Below are positions 1-7,127 of a DNA stretch of 49,500 bases, piece after piece. How positions within the stretch are numbered: the first letter of the stretch is position 1; each line of letters begins with the position of its first letter. The DNA lies in assembly GCA_022510545.1 (NCBI GenBank), contig JAFLTG010000011.1, forward strand, positions 1-49,500. Direction: 5' to 3'. A model generated the notes under the pieces. The model searched no databases and was not told where the DNA came from. It saw nothing but the letters and a program-made list of their open reading frames with translations. The translations under genes were made by a program, and so were the position numbers. This DNA comes from Lachnospiraceae bacterium (lineage in GTDB: Bacteria > Bacillota > Clostridia > Lachnospirales > Lachnospiraceae).

Positions 1-828
1 AAAATGGTGAGGCGTAGCTTCTGCAAAAATATGACACGAGTGTCGTTTTGCTTGTCTCACAAGTTCAACTGCCTCTTTTGTACTTATATGTTGAATGGAC
101 AAATCCGTCTCTTCTTCAATCGCAATTTTAATGTCGCGCTCTACCATACTGATTTCGGCTTCTCTCGGCGAACCGCCTATTCCATAGTATTGTGCAGCCT
201 TGCCTGCATTAATACCGTTATTCGTAATATATTTCGGATTCTCCTCATGCAGACTCACCGGTTTTCCAAGCCTCGCAGCCTGCCTCAAAGCATCACGCAG
301 TAAAACTTCATCCAGAATGGGAATCCCGTCATCTGTAAAACCGGACGCCCCCGCATTGCTCAAAGCCTCCATATCAACCAGTTTTTCGCCCTTCAGACCC
401 TTGGTGACATTGGCACAGCTATACACCCGGATTCCGGTTTTTTCCCCTTTTTCAAGCACATACCTAAGGGTTTCTATGTTATCAACCGCCGGCTTGGTAT
501 TCGCCATCAGAACCACACTCGTAAAACCGCCCCTGGTCGCAGCGGCTGCCCCGCTCTCAATATCCTCTTTATAGGTAAATCCCGGATCCCTGAAATGTAC
601 ATGCACATCCACAAGCCCCGGTGCAACAATCATGCCCTGAGCATCAATCCGGTCAATTTCATCCATATGCTCCGCATACGCTCCCAAACCATTCTGCTTT
701 AATAATTCAACAAGAGAGCTTCCCGTCTTCTCAATACAAACTATACTATCATCCTTAACCAGAATATCCCTTAACCCTTCTAAACCTGATTTCGGATCTA
801 TTACATAACCACCTTTAATATAAAGCAT
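1..828 (-). CDS. pyrC: Dihydroorotase, class I (partial, 3' end beyond window)
   Basis: Dihydroorotase catalyses the reversible cyclisation of carbamoyl-aspartate to dihydroorotate in de novo pyrimidine synthesis, in the cytosol. I translated the minus strand by hand because the ORF track omits it (no stop inside the window). It starts MLYIKGGYVIDPKSGL and contains the metal-binding motif HVHFRDPG, a MANTKP segment matching the family's NTNP region, and near the window edge AEATPHH, the third metal-ligand region of class I enzymes. About 276 of the usual ~425 residues are present and the frame is intact up to base 1. The ATG at 826-828 is preceded by AGAGGA. The PrcB-like lipoprotein gene lies 48 bp upstream on the same strand. 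An extended -10 inside a palindrome sits in that gap, so pyrC may have its own promoter. Confidence 0.9.
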   Translation of the reverse strand, partial: MLYIKGGYVIDPKSGLEGLRDILVKDDSIVCIEKTGSSLVELLKQNGLGAYAEHMDEIDRIDAQGMIVAPGLVDVHVHFRDPGFTYKEDIESGAAAATRGGFTSVVLMANTKPAVDNIETLRYVLEKGEKTGIRVYSCANVTKGLKGEKLVDMEALSNAGASGFTDDGIPILDEVLLRDALRQAARLGKPVSLHEENPKYITNNGINAGKAAQYYGIGGSPREAEISMVERDIKIAIEEETDLSIQHISTKEAVELVRQAKRHSCHIFAEATPHHF

Positions 829-848
829 GATCTTTATCCTCTATACTT

Positions 849-870
849 TGATATAATTAGTATTATATCA
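849..870 (-). promoter_or_regulatory. Extended -10 promoter inside a perfect palindrome upstream of pyrC
   Basis: TGATATAAT-tagt-ATTATATCA is a perfect 9-bp inverted repeat with a 4-base spacer. Read on the minus strand it contains TGATATAAT, an extended -10 (TGnTATAAT), about 20 bases before the pyrC ribosome-binding site. No convincing -35 is seen. The symmetry could mark an operator, or it could simply be two mirrored -10 boxes. Confidence 0.45.
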
Positions 871-876
871 CATTTC

Positions 877-1296
877 TCACTTAAAAACCACCGGCTTATC
901 AATGTACTCCGTCTTCACCACAACATATGGATAGCTTGGTGACTTTTTCCCTTTATCCTCAACTCCCGGTCCAAGCAGATTCGTATCAATATAAATTGCA
1001 TTACTCGTCTCATACAGCTCATTTACCGTAATGCTGTAACCTCCTGTCTCCTGCTCTCCATAGCCGATACAGATATATACATATCCCTGATCCTGGAATG
1101 TCAGCTTGAAGGGAGATACTTTTTTCTCCGAAATTATACTAAGCAGTTCTTCAGGCAGATTATCCTCCGCAATTACACTGAACTCCAAATCCCTGATCTT
1201 CTCCATCGGATCCTGCTTTGCTCCGCAGGCAATTACGCCCAGACACAAGAGCGCTACCAAAATGACACTCCATATTCTTTTTTCTAAATCATACAT
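877..1296 (-). CDS. Lipoprotein with PrcB C-terminal-like domain
   Basis: A 139-residue putative lipoprotein. Residues 1-24 form a signal peptide ending in VIAC, a lipobox, so mature protein would be membrane-anchored outside the cell through the Cys. The remainder resembles the PrcB_C family: it carries the GGYSITVNELYE core, which corresponds to the family's conserved GGY turn, and ends with PYVVVKTEY. That family is named after a subunit of the Treponema dentilisin protease complex, but most members in Firmicutes are uncharacterised. No protease partner is adjacent here. The gene is divergent from the PlsC-like gene and sits just upstream of pyrC on the same strand, without any obvious functional link. 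The domain call rests on motif recall, not a search. Confidence 0.65.
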   Translation of the reverse strand: MYDLEKRIWSVILVALLCLGVIACGAKQDPMEKIRDLEFSVIAEDNLPEELLSIISEKKVSPFKLTFQDQGYVYICIGYGEQETGGYSITVNELYETSNAIYIDTNLLGPGVEDKGKKSPSYPYVVVKTEYIDKPVVFK

Positions 1297-1320
1297 AGCA
1301 ACAGTCTTTCCTTTCTATTT

Positions 1321-1335
1321 ACAATGAATCATTGT
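1321..1335. repeat. Short palindrome ACAATGA-a-TCATTGT in a divergent intergenic region
   Basis: A perfect 7-bp inverted repeat with one central base, between the divergent PrcB-like lipoprotein and PlsC genes. A second small inverted repeat, CTAAT-tt-ATTAG, follows at 1341-1352. Their placement suits operator sites, but no regulator is encoded nearby. Confidence 0.3.
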
Positions 1336-1418
1336 TATTACTAATTTATTAGAAAACAGAAAGGTCTATTCCTATTGATTAAAAAAGTGATTTATTATAA
1401 AATGAAAAGGGTGATTTT

Positions 1419-2153
1419 ATGATAAGGTTTATTATAATTGTAATTTTTGTAGTGCTGTTTTTAGTCTGCAGTATACCGCTTTTGATAATCGAATATTTTA
1501 TAGGCAAATTTAACATGGACATTAAGAACCGCAGCTCACTGGCAATCGTCAACTGGGCATTCGGTGTCTGTTTATTCATAGCCGGAACCAAGGTTACCGT
1601 CATAGGCGAAGAAAACGTTCCGACGGATAAACCTGTACTGTATATCGGTAATCACAGGAGTTACTTCGATATACTGATTACATACGTAAGAGTTCCCAGA
1701 CCTACCGGGTATGTTGCGAAAAAAGAAATGCTGAAGTATCCTCTCCTGCGTAACTGGATGAAATATCTGCATTGTCTGTTTTTGGACCGCGATGATATAA
1801 AGCAGGGACTTGAAACAATAAAAGAAGGTATTGAAAAAATTAATTCCGGGATTTCCATCTGTATTTTCCCTGAAGGAACCCGCAATAAAGAAAACGACAC
1901 TTTTCTGCCCTTTCATGAAGGCAGTTTTAAAATCGCAGAGAGAAGCGGCTGCGCAATTATACCTATGAGCATCAACAACACCGCCTCAATATTTGAAGAC
2001 CAATTTCCCCGGATTAAGAAGTCTCACGTAGTAATTGAATACGGCAAACCAATTTATATGAGCGAGATGGCACGTGAGGACAAGAAGAAAATCGGTGCAT
2101 CTGTGCGGGAAATCATCAAAGATACTTATTTTAAAAATAAAAATCTCGTATAA
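1419..2153 (+). CDS. plsC: 1-acyl-sn-glycerol-3-phosphate acyltransferase (PlsC family)
   Basis: Membrane acyltransferase expected to transfer an acyl chain to lysophosphatidic acid, giving phosphatidic acid for phospholipid synthesis. The 244 residues match the family's usual length. An N-terminal hydrophobic helix (about residues 3-24) is followed by the catalytic block NHRSYFD (78-84, the NHX4D motif) and the substrate-binding block FPEGTR (150-155). The ATG follows AAAGGGTGATTTT, a usable ribosome-binding site. The gene stands alone on the plus strand. It ends exactly where the convergent GH9-like gene ends: the two stop codons abut as TAA|TCA with no intergenic base. The family is certain; the exact acyl acceptor is inferred. 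Confidence 0.9.
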   Translation: MIRFIIIVIFVVLFLVCSIPLLIIEYFIGKFNMDIKNRSSLAIVNWAFGVCLFIAGTKVTVIGEENVPTDKPVLYIGNHRSYFDILITYVRVPRPTGYVAKKEMLKYPLLRNWMKYLHCLFLDRDDIKQGLETIKEGIEKINSGISICIFPEGTRNKENDTFLPFHEGSFKIAERSGCAIIPMSINNTASIFEDQFPRIKKSHVVIEYGKPIYMSEMAREDKKKIGASVREIIKDTYFKNKNLV

Positions 2154-3758
2154 TCATTCCGTAAGCAGATTTTTTTCAATTGCACTCATTAATAAAATAA
2201 ATTTTGCATTCAAATCCACTTGTTTCATGATTCCTGTTTTTTCATTAATAAACTGATAATTTCTGCTGCCGATTCCATCCAGATAACTAATGGATACGGC
2301 ATTTCTTCCCAGAAAATAATGCAGATGATTCTCAAGTACCGTTGTATACTCATGGTTGGTAATGATATGGTCAACTACCGTCAGTCTTTCCATTTTATGA
2401 AGCAGTTCATCATTGTTATCCTGCTCTTTATTCCCCTCAGTCAAATACTTGGAACTTTTGGAGTCAAATGATACTTCTTCAACATACTTCAGCAAAATAC
2501 TGATCAATTTATCACATATATTTACATCCACTTTCTGTTTGGTAGAAAGATATGTTACACTGCCCCAGAAAACATAATCATTTTCCATATCGGGAGAAGC
2601 TTCGGCATTCAGATAATCCTGTGCGGCCTTACGATAACCATATGTTCCGGTCGCCCTATAAAGTTCCGTAGCGGCGCAGAAATATTCTTCCGGCGAAACA
2701 TCATTAAGATATTTTCCGGCATAGCGGTAAGCTCTGTCAGCTGCATTAAGACATTTTGTTGCAAAGTTTAAGTCATAACCCCGATAAAGATAACTGAACT
2801 TTGCCATCGTGGATGCAAAGCGGATTGTTGCCTCCATCGAAACAGGCTCCAGATAAAGCTGATATGCCGCCTGAGAATTATCAATTACGCTGACCGCGGA
2901 GTATACCGCACCGCTGGAGGAATCCTGCATCTTAAGAAGCCAGTCTATCTCGTATTTTATTTCATCCATTATATCGGGAATTCCATTTCCGCTTTCAGGT
3001 ATGCCAATATCATCGTTAAAAGCACTTCCGTACAGCTCATAAGCCAGTAATAGGACAGTGACCGCCTGACAGCCATCGGCTACATCTCTAAGTCCGTTTC
3101 CGTCAATATGCCATCCTCCTGATACATCAAACTCCGAAGCACCCTGCGACGCAGAATCATTCATAAGTCTTGCCGTTTTGGTATGGCAGGCATTATGTGC
3201 CGTATCTCCGGCAAACTCCGGAGCAAGTGTAAGCCCACAGCGATTATAATAGTACTGTTTCAACGCCATTTTAAAAATATCCTCATAAGGATTGTCTTCA
3301 ATAACAAACGTATAAGAGCGTCCGATTATATCGGCCTGCAGATAATAAGTTCCGGCAGTTGTATAATCAGAAAAATCGCCATGGCATATATTTTCCTGCG
3401 TTATTTCGTTATATCCTTTCTGCTCAATCTCTCCTGTATATACAATCTCCTCCGTATCCGCATTTATCAGATCATATGTATCCGGCAGTATTTCTCCACG
3501 AAATACCGCTATTTTTTTGCTGTTCGTTGCATACCCCAGCTGATTTACCATAATATCCGGGAGAATTTCAGGTATATCATAATCAAATTCCGGCGACAGT
3601 CCAAGACTTGCAATCTCATTGTCCTGCTCCTGATTGTCCTCACCTGCTTGTGATAAACCAGAAAGTCCGTTGCATCCGGATAATAGTCCCATACATAAAA
3701 CTGCAGCAATTGTAACACTAATATATTTCTTATTGATGTATCTTTTAATTATATTCAT
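2154..3758 (-). CDS. GH9-like lipoprotein, probably catalytically inactive
   Basis: A 534-residue lipoprotein: signal peptide with lipobox LLSGC (Cys29), then a CelD_N-type Ig-like domain (about 65-153, starting DIMVNQLGY), then a glycoside hydrolase family 9 (alpha/alpha)6-type domain (about 160-510). GH9 landmarks are clear: DVSGGW, GIPDIMDEIKYEIDWLLKMQD, and near the end HYFLGRN. The catalytic pieces are not there. In cellulases GGW is followed by YDAGD, whose two Asp act as base; here the matching bases are HIDGN (D to I and D to N). The C-terminal PHHR segment and the NE proton-donor motif are also missing, and the protein stops after a short divergent tail. The fold is recognisable but hydrolysis is unlikely; carbohydrate binding is a possible role. 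It is the last gene of a same-strand run from spoIID. Confidence 0.8.
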   Translation of the reverse strand: MNIIKRYINKKYISVTIAAVLCMGLLSGCNGLSGLSQAGEDNQEQDNEIASLGLSPEFDYDIPEILPDIMVNQLGYATNSKKIAVFRGEILPDTYDLINADTEEIVYTGEIEQKGYNEITQENICHGDFSDYTTAGTYYLQADIIGRSYTFVIEDNPYEDIFKMALKQYYYNRCGLTLAPEFAGDTAHNACHTKTARLMNDSASQGASEFDVSGGWHIDGNGLRDVADGCQAVTVLLLAYELYGSAFNDDIGIPESGNGIPDIMDEIKYEIDWLLKMQDSSSGAVYSAVSVIDNSQAAYQLYLEPVSMEATIRFASTMAKFSYLYRGYDLNFATKCLNAADRAYRYAGKYLNDVSPEEYFCAATELYRATGTYGYRKAAQDYLNAEASPDMENDYVFWGSVTYLSTKQKVDVNICDKLISILLKYVEEVSFDSKSSKYLTEGNKEQDNNDELLHKMERLTVVDHIITNHEYTTVLENHLHYFLGRNAVSISYLDGIGSRNYQFINEKTGIMKQVDLNAKFILLMSAIEKNLLTE

Positions 3759-3786
3759 AAGTACTAACCTTTCAAAATACTCTTAC

Positions 3787-3859
3787 AGTATTTTACCATA
3801 AAAGTTTTGTATTTACATCAGTTAGTATTTTATCACAAAAGTTTTGCATTTTCATCAGT
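3787..3859. repeat. Tandem 36-bp duplication at the 3' end of the amidohydrolase gene
   Basis: Two 36-bp copies with a 37-bp period (3787-3822 and 3824-3859) match at 32 of 36 positions. The 3824-3859 copy contains the last codons and stop of the amidohydrolase gene. The other lies just past the stop and is an untranslated echo of the gene tail. Confidence 0.85.
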
Positions 3860-5008
3860 ATAAACAACTTTTCCTTCTATAATCGTACACAAAGCCTTGG
3901 TAAATACTTCCATTGGATTTCCATCAAATATGACCACGTCTCCGTCCTTGCCAATCTCAAGACTCCCAACCCTGTCGTCAACACCGCATATTTTAGCCGC
4001 ATTTATTGTAATCGCACGGAAGCCCTCATCCTCGGATAAGCCTGATTTAACGGCAAGACCCGCACAGATTGGAAGGAACTGAATCATTGAGACCGGATGG
4101 TCCGTCGTAACCGCAACCTGCACACCTGCCTGACTTAAAATACCGGCTGTTTTAAATGCCATATTCTGAACTTCAATCTTATTTCTGCTTGCCATATCGG
4201 GTCCTAATATTGCCGGAAAGCCGCTTTCTTTAATTTCTTCCGCTATCAAATGCCCCTCGCTGCAATGATCTAACGTCATCGACAGATTATACTCCCTGGC
4301 TATACGTATAGCGGTAAGAATATCATCGGCACGATGGACATGCGCCTTTAACGGAATCTTTCCCTCAAATACAGGAACCCAGCATTCATATCTAAAATCC
4401 ACAGGACAATTATCGTTTTTTCGTTTATCATAATATTGTTTTGCATCAAATAATTCCTGACGCAACATTGCCGCTATTGCCATTCTCGTTGCCGGCGAAA
4501 CGTCTTTTCCCGAAAAATTCACCTTCGGATTTTCTCCGAAGGCAATTTTCATGGCGGCAGGCGCCTTTACTATCATATTGTCTATACATCTTCCGTGAGT
4601 CTTGATAAATGCAAACTGTCCTCCGACCACATTGGAGCTTCCGGGACCTATCATTGCAGAAGTTATACCGGCTCTCAACGCATCATCGAATGCTGCATCC
4701 ATTGGATTAATCGCATCAATAGCACGCAGATACGGAGTGATGGGATCAACGCTTTCGTTACAGTCATCTCCCTCCATACCTTTTTTCTCTTCCGTTATGC
4801 CCATATGGCAATGTGCTTCTATGATTCCCGGCATTACCAGATTACCTTTGGCGTTTATAACTTGTATATCATTATTCTCGCTTTTTCCCAGCGGACATTC
4901 CGCCATACTTCCTATAGCCGTAATCTTTCCGTTTTCTATCTGTAAAAAACCGTCCTCATACACCACATCCGCCATAGTTTTTATTTTTCCATGAACAATA
5001 GTAAGCAT
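3833..5008 (-). CDS. Amidohydrolase, imidazolonepropionase-like
   Basis: Metal-dependent amidohydrolase (TIM barrel) of the imidazolonepropionase-related group; the substrate cannot be read from sequence. Visible metal-ligand motifs are AHCHMG at the start of the barrel, KAHVHRADD, DHCSEGH and TTDHPV. The C-terminal segment GSLEIGKDGDVVIFDG closes the beta domain as in related enzymes. No signal peptide, so cytosolic. The ORF track starts at 5023 (MEEAGM), but ATGGAGGAAGCAGGCATG shows that the first codons contain the ribosome-binding site GGAGGA; I prefer the internal ATG at 5008. The gene follows spoIIQ closely and is probably co-transcribed with it, although a sporulation role is not established. 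Its 3' end has been tandemly duplicated. Confidence 0.85.
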   Translation of the reverse strand: MLTIVHGKIKTMADVVYEDGFLQIENGKITAIGSMAECPLGKSENNDIQVINAKGNLVMPGIIEAHCHMGITEEKKGMEGDDCNESVDPITPYLRAIDAINPMDAAFDDALRAGITSAMIGPGSSNVVGGQFAFIKTHGRCIDNMIVKAPAAMKIAFGENPKVNFSGKDVSPATRMAIAAMLRQELFDAKQYYDKRKNDNCPVDFRYECWVPVFEGKIPLKAHVHRADDILTAIRIAREYNLSMTLDHCSEGHLIAEEIKESGFPAILGPDMASRNKIEVQNMAFKTAGILSQAGVQVAVTTDHPVSMIQFLPICAGLAVKSGLSEDEGFRAITINAAKICGVDDRVGSLEIGKDGDVVIFDGNPMEVFTKALCTIIEGKVVYTDENAKLL

Positions 5009-5024
5009 GCCTGCTTCCTCCATG

Positions 5025-5978
5025 CTAATTGAGCTTTTGTAATGGATTAACCGGTTCTCCGTCCTTAGTCAGCTTGAAATAAACATTTGCACCTTCTAAA
5101 CTGTAATATTTGGTCGGGGATGCTACATTTCCGATAATATCTCCGGTCACCACATAGCTGCCTTCACTTACAGTTATATTGTCAAGCTGTCCATAGGTAA
5201 GCTCGTACTGATTACCAAGATCCATAACGACCGTATTACCCAGCTGCGGATCGTAGTTCACTGAAATTACCCTGCCGTCTGCTGCCGCAGTTATGGTTTC
5301 GCCCTCCGTTGCGGAAATTACTATTGCAGGATGATATTTATACTGCTGAAGAGTCGGGAAATATATAGTCTTGTCCATACTGTAATTAAGCAAAATATCA
5401 CCCACTATAGGCCATACCAGACCATCATCCTCACTAAAATCAAGCATAGGCTGTACTGTGGTTGCAATTGCCTCAGTATCTTCAGGCATCTCACTAATAG
5501 TTTCCTGAGACTCGTCAAACATTCCCTCTTCATTGTTGCCGTTTTCATTGTCATCACTTTTTTTATTGTCTGCTTTTGTAGAAGTTTTATCCTGTTCGTT
5601 TTTATTTTCCTTTGTGTCCGATGTGGCTGCATCATTGCTTCCGGACTTTTTATTACCTTTATTTTCATTTTTATCGGTATCTGAATTTTCTACATTTCCG
5701 GAATTAGCCTCCTGAAAGCTTGGGTCATAATCAAGATCATCCGTACCTACGTCCGCAAAGAGCGCGCTCATATCCTCACTACTTAAGATATTTTCCGCCG
5801 TATCGGAAACACCGCTTTCAATCGCACTAAAATCCACTACATTACTTCCTTCATCCGCCTGACGGTTACTTCTCACAAAAACTCCTGTAACAGTCAGTGC
5901 TGCAAGAACAAGAACCGATGAAGTCAGCATAATAATTCGTTCTTTTCTAACACCATTTCTATTTCTTCTCATACTCAT
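5025..5978 (-). CDS. spoIIQ: Stage II sporulation protein Q-like, degenerate M23 domain
   Basis: A forespore membrane protein of the SpoIIQ type, which normally pairs with SpoIIIAH across the septum during engulfment. The 317 residues hold one transmembrane segment (about 17-35), a long Asp/Asn/Glu/Lys-rich linker (about 40-180) and a LytM/M23 fold (about 190-317). The zinc site is degenerate: His216 of HPAIVI is kept, but the Asp that should follow (HxGxD) is absent, the usual HxH region reads TYGQL, and LHF is replaced by VYF. It should therefore bind, not cut, peptidoglycan or a partner. The call is supported by position: spoIID lies 69 bp upstream, an arrangement common in Clostridia. AGGAGG precedes the start. 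The acidic linker is longer than in Bacillus SpoIIQ. Confidence 0.82.
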   Translation of the reverse strand: MSMRRNRNGVRKERIIMLTSSVLVLAALTVTGVFVRSNRQADEGSNVVDFSAIESGVSDTAENILSSEDMSALFADVGTDDLDYDPSFQEANSGNVENSDTDKNENKGNKKSGSNDAATSDTKENKNEQDKTSTKADNKKSDDNENGNNEEGMFDESQETISEMPEDTEAIATTVQPMLDFSEDDGLVWPIVGDILLNYSMDKTIYFPTLQQYKYHPAIVISATEGETITAAADGRVISVNYDPQLGNTVVMDLGNQYELTYGQLDNITVSEGSYVVTGDIIGNVASPTKYYSLEGANVYFKLTKDGEPVNPLQKLN

Positions 5979-6047
5979 AATTCAAATAGCCTCCTACTGA
6001 GAAATCATTTTCGTTTTATGGTGTTAGTCTTTCCCGAATTTGTCACA

Positions 6048-7070
6048 TTATTCAATTTTTGCTAATTCTGTATTAAAAAAGTAATATTTAAGAATCTGAT
6101 CAAAAGTTTCTCCCGAAAAAGCTCTTTCATTGGCGCCATACTGGCTCATACCAAAACCATGTCCCACCCCCGTTACATGAAATATCACTTCATCATCTTT
6201 CCATTCCGCATTAAAACTTGCCGAATTCAGGCCAAATGCAGTTCTGAAAGTTTCTCCGCTTAAAGAATATCCGTCTACATTTGCCTCAACCACATAACCT
6301 GCACTGTCGTATGAAAACTCCACGTTCTTCCATGTGTTATATGGATTATTTTCTATCGCTTCTGCGTTTATATATAATTCCGGAATAATACGGCAGTATT
6401 CATCTTTAGACACAATGACCTGAGTGTGATAATCATCAGCTAAGATATCCTGATTACATTCTACACTTACCAGATATGGATAACTTATACTTCCCCATAC
6501 CTCTGATGCCGCCCTTGTATGCCCGTTACTTACCGGAAAAAAAGCAGCTTTAACAGGCCGATTTTCATAAGAAAGATAAATTCCGTCAGTATTTTCAACG
6601 GCCTGTTCGCAAATCGTACTCTTTCCTTTTATACCATACATAATCGTGTCATCTTGAATGATCACATTCTTATCATTATCTCTTTCATTATTATTAAGTA
6701 TGAGCCCCCACAGCTCTGTCCTTAAAAGTATTGCCTGTGCTTTCAATGTCTCAAACTCATACGTCATACTTTCTTCTTCATCCTGTCCAAGCACAATTTC
6801 CAGTTTTCTTATAAGATACTCATGCATAGACATTTTTCTGATTCCCCAATTGCCGGAAATTGCGATTTCATACTTTTCATCAATCCATTCGTTTTTTTCT
6901 TTTTTTCCTTCTGTTAGATTATCTGTTTCTTCACCTATATGTCCCCACAGAGATGAAATCACATATGGTAATAAAAAAACAAACAAAAGCACAGTTCCCA
7001 CATCCCGGTACGGATTGCTTTTACTAATGCCTTTGTCTGTTTTTTTTCGGACGATTTTAAATAAGTTCAT
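6048..7070 (-). CDS. spoIID: Stage II sporulation protein D (SpoIID)
   Basis: Lytic transglycosylase of the DMP engulfment machinery in the mother cell; SpoIID cleaves glycan strands after SpoIIP removes stem peptides. The 340-residue protein has one N-terminal transmembrane helix (about 25-42) and a SpoIID/LytB domain. The block YEFETLKAQAILLRT contains Glu107, which aligns with the catalytic Glu. Later family landmarks are FFPVSNGHTR, SYPYLVSVEC and the C-terminal GVGHGFGMSQYGAN. The ATG is preceded by AGAGGTG. It is first in a same-strand run with spoIIQ, the amidohydrolase and the GH9-like gene. spoIIP is not in the window. A sigma-E-like promoter was considered and rejected because its start point would fall inside the ribosome-binding site. 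Confidence 0.92.
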   Translation of the reverse strand: MNLFKIVRKKTDKGISKSNPYRDVGTVLLFVFLLPYVISSLWGHIGEETDNLTEGKKEKNEWIDEKYEIAISGNWGIRKMSMHEYLIRKLEIVLGQDEEESMTYEFETLKAQAILLRTELWGLILNNNERDNDKNVIIQDDTIMYGIKGKSTICEQAVENTDGIYLSYENRPVKAAFFPVSNGHTRAASEVWGSISYPYLVSVECNQDILADDYHTQVIVSKDEYCRIIPELYINAEAIENNPYNTWKNVEFSYDSAGYVVEANVDGYSLSGETFRTAFGLNSASFNAEWKDDEVIFHVTGVGHGFGMSQYGANERAFSGETFDQILKYYFFNTELAKIE

Positions 7071-7127
7071 AGGACACCTCTTTTAAGTCTATGTACGAGG
7101 TCCTATTTTTAATACTAACTCTATTTC

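Noticed and set aside
200-574. Plus-strand ORF of 124 codons
   Set aside because: It lies wholly opposite the pyrC coding region, has no ribosome-binding site, and its protein has no recognisable character.
1375-1401. TTGATT...TATAAA as a promoter for the PlsC gene
   Set aside because: The spacing is 15 bases and the start point would lie within a few bases of the ribosome-binding site.
7086-7115. Sigma-E-like promoter before spoIID (GTATTAA, 15 bases, CATAGACT on the minus strand)
   Set aside because: The predicted start of transcription falls inside the ribosome-binding site, so it could not give a translatable spoIID message.
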